64,000 nt of DNA from Rhizobium lentis (GTDB lineage: Bacteria; Pseudomonadota; Alphaproteobacteria; Rhizobiales; Rhizobiaceae), in contig NZ_CP071458.1 of NCBI RefSeq assembly GCF_017352135.1, positions 62,001 through 126,000 of the forward strand, given 5' to 3'. Shown piece by piece: positions 52,505 to 61,732 of this stretch. The notes under the pieces were generated by a model. That model saw only the letters and a list, made by a program, of their open reading frames with translations, was not told the origin of the DNA and made no database searches. Each line of letters starts with the position of its first letter. The first letter of the stretch is position 1. The position numbers and the translations under genes were made by a program.

Positions 52505-53710
52505 ATGTCGCAAATCAGCCGCAACGCTCGCAAGACTTTGGACCTTCTTCGCTTGCGTGCTGATACCCCCGGCACAAAAAACAGAAACCACCTTAACAAT
52601 GCTGGCGCTGCGCTGATGCCGAGCCCTGTTATTGAAGCGGTGGTAGGGTACCTAAGGCGGGAAGGGGAGATCGGCGGATACGAAGCCGCGGCTGAGTCCA
52701 ACTCTCTACTGGAGGGGACATATGACAGCTTGGCTACATTCGTAAACTGTGGCCGCGACGAGATTGCGATAGCTGAAAATGCGACGATCGCCTGGCAACG
52801 AGCCTTCTATTCCCTCTCTTTCCGACCTGGAGACCGGATCCTGACGGCAAGTGCCGAATTTGCAGCCAACTACATCGCCTTTCTGCAGGTTGCCAAGCGC
52901 ACCGGCGTATCGATCGAAGTCATTCCGAATGACGCTTCTGGGATCCTCGATCCGGACGCACTAGCGAAAATGATCGATGATCGCGTTCGGTTGATAGCGG
53001 TTACCTGGATCCCCACCAACGGCGGGCTTATCAATCCAGCAGCAGCGATCGGTCGAATAGCGCGAAAAAACGGCATCCTCTATCTTCTCGACGCATGCCA
53101 AGCTGCGGGTCAAATCCCGATCGATGTCAACGCGCTCGGGTGCGACATCCTGACTGCTACCGGCAGGAAGTTTCTCCGAGCGCCACGCGGAACGGGATTC
53201 ATGTACATGCGTAAATCACTCGTGGATAAGATCGAGCCAGCGATGATCGATCTCTATGGCGCGCCCTGGACTGGTCCGGATCGATACGAATTGCGACCTG
53301 ATGCCAGGCGTTTTGAAACGTGGGAGAAGAACTATTCGGTTCGTCTCGGCCTGCGGGCAGCAGTGGACTACGCGCTCGACATTGGGCTCGAAAATATCGA
53401 AGAGCGCTGCAATCACCTTTCGTCAAAGCTTCGCGAAGGCCTGAGGGGAATGCGTGCCGTGTCCGTACATGATCTCGGGACGCCCCTTGCGTCCATCATC
53501 TCATTCACTGTCAACGACTGGGACTCGTCAGCTGTCATGGCTTATTTGACAGGCAAGGGAATCAACGTCTCAGTTTCCCCTCCTTCCAGTACACCCGTCG
53601 ACGCCTCTACGCGACAACTCCCGCCCGTGGTGCGAACGTCGCCACATTATTACAATACCGAGGAAGAGATCGATGCATTCCTGGAAGCGATTGCTGGTAT
53701 TGCCTCGTAG
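52505..53710 (+). CDS. Class-V PLP-dependent enzyme (cysteine-desulfurase/epimerase-like)
   Basis: ATG 52505 follows AAAGGAAGGAATCCCTC and gives 401 residues. Class-V features: LNNAGAALMPSPVIEAV at the N-terminus, the cofactor Asp196 with Gln199 in LLDACQAAGQIPID, and the Schiff-base Lys222 in TATGRKFLRAPRGTGFMYM. The SxTGRKFLRxPRGTGF form is seen in isopenicillin-N-epimerase, ergothioneine lyase and selenocysteine-lyase-like subgroups. It follows the LysR gene in the same direction. A carbon-sulfur lyase or transaminase role is likely. RidA next door would remove reactive imine products. Confidence 0.82.
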   Translation: MSQISRNARKTLDLLRLRADTPGTKNRNHLNNAGAALMPSPVIEAVVGYLRREGEIGGYEAAAESNSLLEGTYDSLATFVNCGRDEIAIAENATIAWQRAFYSLSFRPGDRILTASAEFAANYIAFLQVAKRTGVSIEVIPNDASGILDPDALAKMIDDRVRLIAVTWIPTNGGLINPAAAIGRIARKNGILYLLDACQAAGQIPIDVNALGCDILTATGRKFLRAPRGTGFMYMRKSLVDKIEPAMIDLYGAPWTGPDRYELRPDARRFETWEKNYSVRLGLRAAVDYALDIGLENIEERCNHLSSKLREGLRGMRAVSVHDLGTPLASIISFTVNDWDSSAVMAYLTGKGINVSVSPPSSTPVDASTRQLPPVVRTSPHYYNTEEEIDAFLEAIAGIAS

Positions 53711-53861
53711 CTGATGTGCTCGCCTGACGAATGAGCGGATTTTTTCAAGAGGCAAAGCAGTTGATGCGACCTTACATCAAGTCGTGACTGCATGCTAAGA
53801 CCAAGCCCTAACTGTCCGTACCTGTTAGGCAGATCATGGCAGGCGCATCTGCCAATCCCGC

Positions 53862-54672
53862 CGGCATCGTAAACTTAAGGGATGAAAGGCCAGCGAAAGA
53901 CGCCATCCGCAGATATCTCTCATGCTCGGGCAATTTTCGCCCACAGGCTCATCGCCGCCGTGCGCAGTTCGCGATGGTGGCCGGAGGAGATATCGTGGCG
54001 CGGGATTTGAAATAGGTTGGCGATCGGATCATGGATGGAGACGAAGCGTTGTAGATGTCGCTGTGACTTGAAGCCCTTCATGATCCGCTCTCGCCGCCGG
54101 ACTGGTTGGTGAGAATTCCCCGCCCGATTATTCAACCATTTGTGGGAGCGATGCTCTACACCCGGCATGATCTCTCGCTTTGCTGCGCCGTAGGACTGCA
54201 GCTTGTCGGTGATCATCGCACGCGGCGACCGTCCCTGACCCTTCAAGAGCTTGCGCATCAGGCGCTTGGCGGCCTTTGCATTTCGGCGGCTTTGTACGAG
54301 AACCTCCAGGACGAAACCGTCCTGATCAACTGCGCGCCACAGCCAATGCTTCTTGCCGCGGAATTGAAACAACGGCTTCATCGAGATGCCACTTGTCCCC
54401 AAGCCGACCGGATGATCGACGACGGATCTCGTTGGCAAAGGTGTGGCGGAATTTCTCCGCCCACAGCCGGACGGTCTGGTGCGAGACAATGATCCCACGG
54501 GCAGCCAGCAAGTCCTCGACCATTCGCAGGCTCAGAGGGAAACGGAAATAGAGCCACACGGCGTGGGCAATAACTTCAGCGGGAAAGCAATGTCGACGAT
54601 AGAGTGGATCACGGTCTGTCATCAACCTTCATCGCACATCGAATTCCACATTCCGTTAAGTTGACGATGCCG
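53862..54672 (-). mobile_element. IS6-family insertion sequence, inactivated
   Basis: The element is about 811 bp, the right size for IS6. Ends: CGGCATCGTAAACTTAA at 53862-53878 and its inverse with one mismatch at 54656-54672. I see no target-site duplication. It carries a single frameshifted transposase. Its right end cuts a DapA-family gene. Confidence 0.85.
53920..54625 (-). pseudogene. IS6-family transposase with frameshift and lost catalytic Glu
   Basis: The first part (ATG 54625) reads HCFPAEVIAHAVWLYFRFPL, SLRMVEDLLAARGIIVS and the first catalytic Asp in DKWHLDEAVVSI. Near 54385 the family sequence shifts frame to FRGKKHWLWRAVDQDG and continues with the second Asp in MITDKLQSYGAAKREI. 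The last catalytic residue, normally Glu in RAENSHQP, reads Gly here (NNRAGNSHQPVRRRER). Both defects should abolish transposition. Confidence 0.88.
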
Positions 54673-54745
54673 CTTCCGCATCGATCTGGCCGTCGCGATC
54701 CATGGGCGTGATAGGGAACGCGGACAGGCCGCTCAAAAATTTCAT
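54673..54745 (-). pseudogene. N-terminal stub of a DapA/dihydrodipicolinate-synthase-family gene
   Basis: ATG 54745, preceded by CGGAGTATAAA, begins MKFLSGLSAFPITPMDRDGQ followed by IDAEAAS. This is the typical start of a DapA-family aldolase/lyase (xxPITPxxxDGxxD). The IS6 end interrupts it after about 24 codons, and no remainder is found beyond the IS. It lies directly downstream of the methionine-gamma-lyase-like gene and was probably in its operon. Confidence 0.65.
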
Positions 54746-54806
54746 TTTATACTCCGGGGTTCGTCTCATTTGCCGAGACGTTGGTTATCGATTGAGCCCT
54801 GCCACG

Positions 54807-56042
54807 TCATAAATCTTGCAGAGCCTGACGCAGATCGGCGACGAGGTCGCTGACATCTTCAAGCCCGACCGAGAGACGGACGAGGTCTTCCCCAACTCCT
54901 TCGATCAGATGAGCATCTTTCCGGAGCGCCTGGCGCGCCCGGGTTATGCTGGCCGGATGATAGATGAGACTGTCCGTGTCCCCCAGGCTCACGGCGCGCG
55001 TCAGCAGTTGAAGCCGGTCCAGCATCGTCCGTGCACCGTCGAAGCCCGCATGAAGGCCGAAAGCAAGCATGCCGGCCCCCTGCGTCATTTGCTTGTGGGC
55101 GATCGTATGATCGGGATGGGAGTCCAGGAAGGGATAGCTCACCCAGGCAACGGCGGGATGCGCCTCAAGCATGTGCGCGATTATCAGTGCCGAAGCACTG
55201 TGTCGCTCCATCCGCAGAGACAGCGTCTTCAGGCCGCGCAGGATCAGGAATGCAGAGTGCGGCGACAATGTCGCCCCTGTGATGTAGCGCAGGCCGGTTT
55301 CGTGCAGCGTATGGAGTGTTTCAGCGTCTCCAAGCAGCGCTCCGCCCAGGGTATCGCCGTGCCCGTTGATGTATTTCGTCAGCGAATGCAGCACAATGTC
55401 TGCGCCGTGCTCGATCGGGCGCTGCAGTGACGGCGAAGCGAAAGTGCTATCGACCGCGACCTTTACATTCCGCGCATGGGCGCGCGCTGCGATGGCGGAG
55501 ATATCGAGGATGGCGCTTAGCGGATTTACCGGCGTCTCGAAATAGACCAAACGGGTTTTATCTGTGATCGCCGCGTCGAGATTGTTCGGATTCGATAGGT
55601 CAACCGGGACTACCCTGATCCCGAAGCGAGGCAGACACTGCTCGACCATCGCAACCGTATTCGAATAGAGCGTCTTGTGCACGACAAGCTCATCTCCCTG
55701 CGACAGCAAAGATAGGACCAGGGTGCCGAACGCGGCCATTCCGGTCGATACCACAAGCCCTGCCTCGGCCCCTTCCAGGTTGGCGAGCCTCTTCTCGAGG
55801 ATCTCTGTGGTCGGGTTATATTCGCGGGCATACAGCCTGCCCCCGAGCGCTGCGGCGGCATCATTTGCCGCAACGCTCTCAAAGCCATAGGTCGATGTCA
55901 GAAAGACAGGTGGCTGCACTGCTCTTGAGAAGTCAGCAGGATCGAACGCGTGATGGATTGCGCGGGTATCAAATCCGAGACGCGCGCCATGCGACGGATC
56001 GGAGTGGTCCTGGACATTGTCTTGTTCGCTGCTGGCCGTCAT
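54807..56042 (-). CDS. Methionine-gamma-lyase/cystathionine-gamma-synthase-family PLP enzyme
   Basis: ATG 56042 (MTASSEQDNVQDHSDPSHGA) gives 411 residues. Cys/Met-metabolism PLP features: RLYAREYNPTTEILEKRLAN, STGMAAFGTLVLSLLSQGD, LVYFETPVNPLSAILD, and the Schiff-base Lys223 in VLHSLTKYINGHGDTLGG. The Tyr and Arg of the YxRxxNPT motif are kept. It cleaves or forms gamma-substituted sulfur amino acids. It is divergent from a MocR regulator (79 bases apart) and upstream of a truncated DapA-family gene. The exact reaction cannot be fixed from sequence. Confidence 0.85.
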   Translation of the reverse strand: MTASSEQDNVQDHSDPSHGARLGFDTRAIHHAFDPADFSRAVQPPVFLTSTYGFESVAANDAAAALGGRLYAREYNPTTEILEKRLANLEGAEAGLVVSTGMAAFGTLVLSLLSQGDELVVHKTLYSNTVAMVEQCLPRFGIRVVPVDLSNPNNLDAAITDKTRLVYFETPVNPLSAILDISAIAARAHARNVKVAVDSTFASPSLQRPIEHGADIVLHSLTKYINGHGDTLGGALLGDAETLHTLHETGLRYITGATLSPHSAFLILRGLKTLSLRMERHSASALIIAHMLEAHPAVAWVSYPFLDSHPDHTIAHKQMTQGAGMLAFGLHAGFDGARTMLDRLQLLTRAVSLGDTDSLIYHPASITRARQALRKDAHLIEGVGEDLVRLSVGLEDVSDLVADLRQALQDL

Positions 56043-56121
56043 TGGTTCGGTATCCTCTTTGCTTCCTACCACAGTGGCAGCATACTGGTCCGCTCGAAAC
56101 ATCCAGTTCTGCGGAAAGAAA

Positions 56122-57600
56122 ATGGTCCAGTTGGAAAGCCAGGCAATAGCCAAGCACGCGAAAATGGGAGCACGCCAGATCTACGAGGCGCTCAAGGATC
56201 AGATCCTGAGCCACGTTTATGAAGCTGGCGGTCAGTTGCCATCATCGCGAAATCTGGCGAATGAACTTGGTGTGTCGCGAACGACGGTGACAGTCGCCTA
56301 TGAGCAGCTTGCGGGGGAGGGCTTCGTGGAGCAGCGCCAAGGTGCCCGCGCGCGGGTTGCAGCGTTTCCATTCGGACAGCGTCCGAGCGATGCCAGGCTC
56401 AAGCAGCAGGGTGCTCAGCGCCTGTCGGCCTATGGCGAAAGACTTCGGGCGACACCGCCATGGCTCGATTGTTTGCCCAACTCACTTATGATTGATTTCC
56501 GTTACGGAGACCTCGCTCCATCCGATTTTCCGGCGCTTGCCTGGAAGAAAGCTGTCAATGCGGTCATCGCTCAGCGACCGAGCCGACTTGCCTATGATGA
56601 CCCGCGAGGATCGCGGCGTTTACGGCAAGCCCTGCGAGGATATCTTTGGCGCGCCAGAACATTGCAGTGCGATCTGGAGCAAATCATCATCGTGAACGGA
56701 TCCCAGCAAGGCTTAGACCTTTGCGCACGGCTTCTGCTCGACCCTGGCAGCGAGTTCGTCATCGAAAACCCTAGCTATCGAATGGCTCGTCAGATCTTCG
56801 CCAGCACCGGCGCCTCTCCGGTCCCCCTCGCCGTCGACGGCGAGGGTCTGAAGACCGAGCTCTTGGAGGGAGTACGGGCTCATCTGGCCTATGTCACCCC
56901 TTCCCACCAGTTTCCGCTTGGCGGCGTGATGCCGATTTCTCGCCGTCATCAACTTCTCGAATGGGCGCGGGAAAACAACGCCTACGTGATTGAGGACGAT
57001 TACGACAGCGAATACCGCTATGACATCAGTCCGGTGCCTCCTGTTCATAGTCTGGAGGCTGGAAGCAACGTCATCTATCTCGGTACGATTTCCAAAACGC
57101 TGTCGCCGATGATGCGCATCGGATATCTCGTTGTGCCGCCGAAACTGCAGGACGTGTTCGCAACCGCCAAGCAACTGTTCGACAGACATTCGCCGGTGAC
57201 CGAGCAGGAAGCCTTGGCGGCTTTCATCGAACGCGGCGGTTATGAAGGCCATGTGCGCCGCGTACGGCGGCTGAACAGAGACCGCCGTGAGACGTTGTTG
57301 AAAGCACTGCAGTGCGCATTCGGCGAGCGGGTCACGGTGGAAGGCGCTGATGCCGGATTGCATGTTGTGGTCTGGTTCAACGAATTGCCGAAGTCGTCCG
57401 AGACGGCTTTGCAGGAAACCGCACAACGCGCCGGCATTGGAGTTCATGGCATCTCAGCCCTTTATGAGCCACAACCAGATGAGGCGACGGCAGACAAGCT
57501 CGGGCTTGTAATGGGGTATTCAGCCCTGACCCCACAGCAGATCGAGAAGGGGGTTCATCTCCTTCTGGCAGCGGTCGACACAGTGAAAGGGCAATTCTGA
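56122..57600 (+). CDS. MocR/PdxR-family regulator (GntR HTH plus aminotransferase-like domain)
   Basis: ATG 56122 gives 492 residues; ATG 56164 (MGARQIYEALK) is an alternative. A GntR winged helix (LPSSRNLANELGVSRTTVTV) is followed by a class-I aminotransferase-like domain with NPSYRMARQIF, VIEDDYDSEYRYD and the PLP-Lys region LGTISKTLSPMMRIGYLVVP. Such regulators sense PLP or amino compounds and usually control the divergent gene. That gene here is the PLP-dependent methionine-gamma-lyase-like enzyme. Confidence 0.87.
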   Translation: MVQLESQAIAKHAKMGARQIYEALKDQILSHVYEAGGQLPSSRNLANELGVSRTTVTVAYEQLAGEGFVEQRQGARARVAAFPFGQRPSDARLKQQGAQRLSAYGERLRATPPWLDCLPNSLMIDFRYGDLAPSDFPALAWKKAVNAVIAQRPSRLAYDDPRGSRRLRQALRGYLWRARTLQCDLEQIIIVNGSQQGLDLCARLLLDPGSEFVIENPSYRMARQIFASTGASPVPLAVDGEGLKTELLEGVRAHLAYVTPSHQFPLGGVMPISRRHQLLEWARENNAYVIEDDYDSEYRYDISPVPPVHSLEAGSNVIYLGTISKTLSPMMRIGYLVVPPKLQDVFATAKQLFDRHSPVTEQEALAAFIERGGYEGHVRRVRRLNRDRRETLLKALQCAFGERVTVEGADAGLHVVVWFNELPKSSETALQETAQRAGIGVHGISALYEPQPDEATADKLGLVMGYSALTPQQIEKGVHLLLAAVDTVKGQF

Positions 57601-57659
57601 CAGTTGCATTCGGCATCGCCAAAACCGAGGAAAATGCGAGAGGCGGTGCTGCATGACAG

Positions 57660-58526
57660 CCACTCGGATGCAAAGTGGGAGACTGGACCAGCAACAAGGG
57701 ATCAAACTGGCACTGTGCGGAAGGCCAGTTCCCCGCGCCTGAGGCCGTGCTGGACATGGTCGAAACGTTCAAACCAACCGTACTTTTTGGGTTGCCGACC
57801 CTCTACACTGCTCTAGTTCGCGCAAATTCAGCCAAGACAACGGATCTCTCGTCGCTGCGGCAATCGATGTCGGCGGCCGAAATCCTCCCGGAAGACGTCT
57901 ACAATGCCTGGAAACATCTTACCGGGCACGGTCCGACCGAAGGGCTGGGTTCGACCGAGCTTTTACACATCTATCTTTCCAATCAACTCGACGATCACCG
58001 TATCGGTGCCGCCGGCGCGCGCGTTCCGGGCTACGAAATCAGGCTCGTCACGCCAGATGGTGAGCCGGTAGAACCGGGCGAGGAGGGCGCTATGCTCATC
58101 CGCGGTCATTCTTCCGCGCCTTGCTATTGGAACCGCGCCGACAAGACGAGCGAGACGATGCGTGGAGACTGGATGGTTATTATTACTTTCTGGGTCGCAC
58201 CGACGATTTGATCAAAGTCTCCGGGCAATGGGTCTGGCCGATGGAGGTTGAACGCTGCCTCAACGAACATCCCTACGTGCATGAGTGCGCCATCCTCGCA
58301 CATGAAATTGGAGGATCGCCGTATGACATTGCGGGCCGCGGTGAAATTGCGCGATGGCGCAGTGCACGGCGATGTGCAAACCCGCATCCTGCGCGACTAC
58401 GTGAAATCGACTTTGATGCCCCACAAATACCCACGCATAATTCAGTATGTCGCCGAACTGCCGAAGACCGGAACAGGCAAGATCGACCGGCAATCATTGT
58501 TAAAATTGCCGGTCCCCGTGGATTGA
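57660..58526 (+). pseudogene. Benzoate-CoA-ligase-like AMP-forming ligase, truncated and frameshifted
   Basis: The N-terminal half is missing. The frame from 57675 reads PEAVLDMVETFKPTVLFGLP, GHGPTEGLGSTELLHIYLSN and the EEGAMLIRGHSSAPCYWNR region. It shifts near 58180 to YYFLGRTDDLIKVSGQWVWP and MEVERCLNEHPYVHECAIL, and again near 58320 to ending LPKTGTGKIDRQSLL, whose Lys is the usual adenylation Lys. Two frameshifts plus the missing AMP-binding part make it inactive. The family activates aromatic acids with CoA. Confidence 0.85.
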
Positions 58527-58612
58527 ACGGCCCGCGGCCCGCGCGGTTTAGTACGGCTCGGCTGTCGTGCGATCTCCCATCTGAATGCGAAGAGGAACAG
58601 TGATTTTATGTC

Positions 58613-58822
58613 TTATGTTTTCTGGCGTTGGTGCACGGATGTGGAACTGAACGGATGGGGCAAGGTGACGAAGGGCGGTGAGCAGCGTGTCGGCGACCTC
58701 GCTCCCGACCACCGTGTCGAGCGTGTCGAGAGTTCCGCCAGGCCCCCTCCCAAAAGATCGAAGCGGGAAAAGGCCGTCAATTCGACAGAAAGGTCGAGAA
58801 ATGCATCGAAACGGCTACTCAT
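58613..58822 (-). pseudogene. Small partner gene of the VioB-like enzyme, frameshifted and cut
   Basis: ATG 58822 overlaps the VioB-like stop (ATGA). The first 30 residues (MSSRFDAFLDLSVELTAFSR, FDLLGGGLAE) look like the small subunit that accompanies GMC oxidoreductases in such clusters. A frameshift near 58733 then changes the frame; the other frame reads LDTVVGSEVADTLLTALRHL and runs into the inverted repeat at 58623-58660. The 3' end is therefore replaced. Confidence 0.6.
58623..58660 (+). repeat. 38-bp inverted repeat, left copy
   Basis: The sequence from TGGCGTTGGTGCACGG to GGATGGGG is found inverted at 61733-61770 with one mismatch in 38. The two copies face each other and enclose the VioB-like gene, the GMC remnant and an IS5 remnant (3.15 kb). 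No target-site duplication is visible. Confidence 0.8.
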
Positions 58823-59943
58823 GCGATCACCTCCGCCTGCCCGGTGACAGCTGCCTGTTTGGCACTGTGGGGAATCTCGTAGGTGGGGCTGCTGTACTTA
58901 CCGGGATGGCCCGGCAGGGGATTGCGGATCAGTTCAACGATTATATTGCGGAATTCGAACATGATCGGAACGGCTTCCAGCAGCAAGCTCGGCTGGCCAT
59001 TATAGGCACGCGTCAAAAGCTCCAGAAACTCGCCATAACATGTATTGAAGTCGGTCGCCGCCTCACGCAATTCCGAGCCTTTGGATATTTCCGCCACCTT
59101 GAGGTTCGGTTTGATGGCATAAGCGCCTTCCCAGTCGACCTGCAAATGCGGACCCGTGGGGTGGTCGGGCTGATCACCTTTCCGGTAATAGCGGCCTTTG
59201 ACCAGTTCATCGAAACGATAGTAATGGGCCAGTTCGTGCTCGTCATCGTCGTAGATACCACCACCGTCACCTTCGCCCTGTTCCATGATGAGCTCTATGG
59301 CTTCGAGGGCGCTTTTCAGATCGGTCACGGGAAACAACTCACCGCCGCCCGAATAATAATATTCCGAGGTAATCTGGCGAAACTTGTCGCCGATAAAAAT
59401 CGTTGTGCCCGCCCGGCGCGCTTCGGCTTCTAAGTATTTGATGCCGTCTGCGATTGCCGAATAGAACTCGCCAATACTGTAAAAATGGAGATCTTCGTGC
59501 CTCGGATCACTGCCAAGCGCTGTGATATGCGGGGAGTTCTTGCGTTGTATCAGGCCCTTGCCAGCGAGATGTTCGGGGCGCCGGGCCGGCCGCTCGATTT
59601 TCAAGAATGTCGCCAGCGCTTCACGGCTGAAAGCCTGTATGCTGACCTTAAAGTCGGTCTCGCCGTCAGGGAGCGAGGCGGGATAGTTAACCGCGAAATC
59701 TGGCCTAGTAAGATCCGGCGTGCCACCGATGGCATTGAGGATATTGGCCGCAATGGTCAAATCCAGCATTTCTTCCACGACGATCACGCGAAGAACTTGC
59801 GCCGCATCCCGGTTTACACCGGGCTTAATCGAGTAAAGTGCAGTCAGATACGGCGGAATCGTCGCATGTTCGAGCTGCATCGCACGGTGGAGAAACTCTT
59901 TCAGCTCATCGAGCGTCTTAATGCCATAAGGATCCATCCTCAA
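58819..59943 (-). CDS. VioB-like ferritin-fold enzyme (iminophenyl-pyruvate dimer synthase family)
   Basis: The 374-residue product has the ferritin-like domain of the VioB/RebD C-terminal family: LHRAMQLEHATIPPYLTALY (metal-binding Glu-x-x-His), VLRVIVVEEMLDLTIAANIL (Glu-Glu pair), NAIGGTPDLTRPDF and a later YYRFDELVKGRYY segment. In violacein and indolocarbazole pathways this domain couples imine intermediates; free-standing copies occur beside GMC oxidoreductases. It looks intact. Its neighbours, a GMC oxidoreductase and a small subunit, are decayed, so the enzyme is probably orphaned here. Confidence 0.75.
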   Translation of the reverse strand: MRMDPYGIKTLDELKEFLHRAMQLEHATIPPYLTALYSIKPGVNRDAAQVLRVIVVEEMLDLTIAANILNAIGGTPDLTRPDFAVNYPASLPDGETDFKVSIQAFSREALATFLKIERPARRPEHLAGKGLIQRKNSPHITALGSDPRHEDLHFYSIGEFYSAIADGIKYLEAEARRAGTTIFIGDKFRQITSEYYYSGGGELFPVTDLKSALEAIELIMEQGEGDGGGIYDDDEHELAHYYRFDELVKGRYYRKGDQPDHPTGPHLQVDWEGAYAIKPNLKVAEISKGSELREAATDFNTCYGEFLELLTRAYNGQPSLLLEAVPIMFEFRNIIVELIRNPLPGHPGKYSSPTYEIPHSAKQAAVTGQAEVIA

Positions 59944-60036
59944 GCTCCCTGGAATATAGTTAGGTGCACAGTCCGGCTTCGTGTCGCTTGCGTCGAGTCC
60001 CGCAGTTCGTTCCGCGTATCGGATATTGGTCTTTGT

Positions 60037-60768
60037 TCAGTGCAGAGACTTCAGAATGTCGCGGCCGCTTCGGAAGCACATGGCGGCCAGCGTCAAGGTG
60101 ACATTGGCCGTGCCGATCGTCGGCATGCTGCCGCCGCCCACCAGATAGAGGTTTTCGTGGTCCCAGCTGCGCTGGTTCTTGTCCACGACGGAATTGGTCT
60201 TCGTCGTTCCCATGATGTGGGTGCCGGCCAGATGATTGCCGCCGCGGATCGCATAGCCTTGCCTCATAGGCCACACAGCCGAAATCGCTAGGGTCGTAAT
60301 GGGTATGATCCTGCGCGCCCAGACGCGTAAAGACGGTGCGCGCAAACTGGCGGCCATAGGCGGCACCCTTCATGGTATATTCCGGAACCGTGAACGACAG
60401 GATGGGCCGCATATTGCCGCATAAGGTCCGGATTGAACGATATAGGTCGAGCTATCGGTTTCCCCCGCCTGCAGCTTGCGAAGCTGCGTGCTGCGGGGCA
60501 TGGCCGCGTTCGCATTCAGCGGAAAGGGCGACTGGTTATCCTTGGTGGCTGCCGAATAGAAGGTCGTCAGCAGATCGTTATAGCCTGCCAAAGAGCTATT
60601 GGCACCGGTTCCGGCTTCAAGCACAAGGACACGCTTGCCAGCTTCTGCAGCCTGCTTGGCAATTATAGCTCCGGAAATGCCGGAACCAACGACGACGATA
60701 TCGTAGTCGCCAGACGCTGCGACAGACTTGGAATCCGCCTTCAGCGCTGATTCGAGTGGGAAAAGCAC
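60037..60768 (-). pseudogene. GMC-family oxidoreductase with a large internal deletion
   Basis: The frame from ATG 60768 gives the FAD-binding motif DYDIVVVGSGISGAIIAKQ and RVLVLEAGTG. About residue 120 the sequence jumps to the C-terminal domain: PILSFTVPEYTMKGAAYGRQ, then in other frames GNHLAGTHIMGTTKTNSVVD and GGGSMPTIGTANVTLTLAAM. Around 350 residues of a normal 550-residue enzyme are missing and there are two frameshifts. The active-site His-Asn pair region (AGTHIMG) is kept only as sequence debris. Confidence 0.85.
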
Positions 60769-60911
60769 TTTGATCCTCCATCATTCCCGCAAAGCCGCAT
60801 CAGGAAAATAGCGCGACAACGCAACCAAGTCGGTCTGCGCGAAGGCAGGTGTCAGAGTAACCACACGCGCAAGAGCGCCGATGGCCACGCCTGTACTGGT
60901 CAAATCCGCAA

Positions 60912-60960
60912 CTGTCGTCGGCTGACTCCAAAACGCTGCTGTCATCGGCTGACTCCACAA
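60912..60960 (+). repeat. Tandem 22-bp repeat at an IS joint
   Basis: CTGTCGTCGGCTGACTCCAA at 60912 recurs at 60939 as CTGTCATCGGCTGACTCCAC, with two mismatches in 22. The GGCTGACTCCA motif looks like an insertion-element end. It lies between the GMC remnant and the IS5 remnant. Confidence 0.5.
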
Positions 60961-61119
60961 TTGATTGAAATTTGGCGGGACAAGACGCCGCTAGACTAGC
61001 TATATTTGTGATGTCGTAAATAAGTACTATTGCTCAGTTTGTTGCCGTTTCCGATGAGGTCGTCCTTTGTTTCGAGATGATTGCGCCGCCGGCTCCCGGA
61101 TGGGCGGTGTCACGTTGTT

Positions 61120-61715
61120 TGAATGTGGCCACGTGAGGCCGAGCCTGCGCTTTTCAGGCAGGCCGTGCACTCACGGCTTCCCACGCGGCCATTGCCTGGC
61201 GTCGATGGGTTCGAATTTGTGCTGCGGAGCGGTTGGTCTGGGATGGGACGAAGAGGTTTCGGAGGGACTGTCAGGATGCTGGCGATGTCTCTCAAGTTGC
61301 GCCACTCCTGGACCAGATTGGCGGTCCGATCGGACAGTTCACAGCCGACGGTGCCTATGATGGAAAACCTACATACGAGGCAGTCATCGATCATAGCGCG
61401 GCGGCGGCTATCGTCATTCCGCCTCGCGCCAACGCGGTCGAGCCAAGCGACGATAGACCTCCCGGCCAACGGAACCGGCATATCGCCGCAATCAACAGTG
61501 ACGGCCGGATGAAATGGCAGGTCTCTAACGGCTACGGCTAACGCTCGCTGGTTGAGACGGCAATCGGGCGATACAAGTCCGTCATCGGGCGGCGTCTGCG
61601 GGCCAGGTCGCTGCCTGGTCAGCAGACCGAAGTCGCCATCGGCTGCGCCGTCCTCAACCGCATGCTTGCTTTCGCACGCCCGAAAGCCGTCCGCCGCAAG
61701 GCAGCCAAGCCATAA
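61120..61715 (+). pseudogene. IS5-family transposase remnant
   Basis: The frame encodes DVSQVAPLLDQIGGPIGQFT, ADGAYDGKPTYEAVIDHSAA (catalytic Asp of the DGAYD motif), DGRMKWQVSNGYG, then an in-frame TAA at 61539 where a Lys is expected, and continues LVETAIGRYKSVIGRRLRAR with the last Glu of the DDE triad, to a stop at 61713. The N-terminal half is deleted (CGAERLVWDGTKRF directly before DVSQV). Inactive. Confidence 0.85.
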
Positions 61716-61732
61716 TCAGCCGTTTCAAAGAT

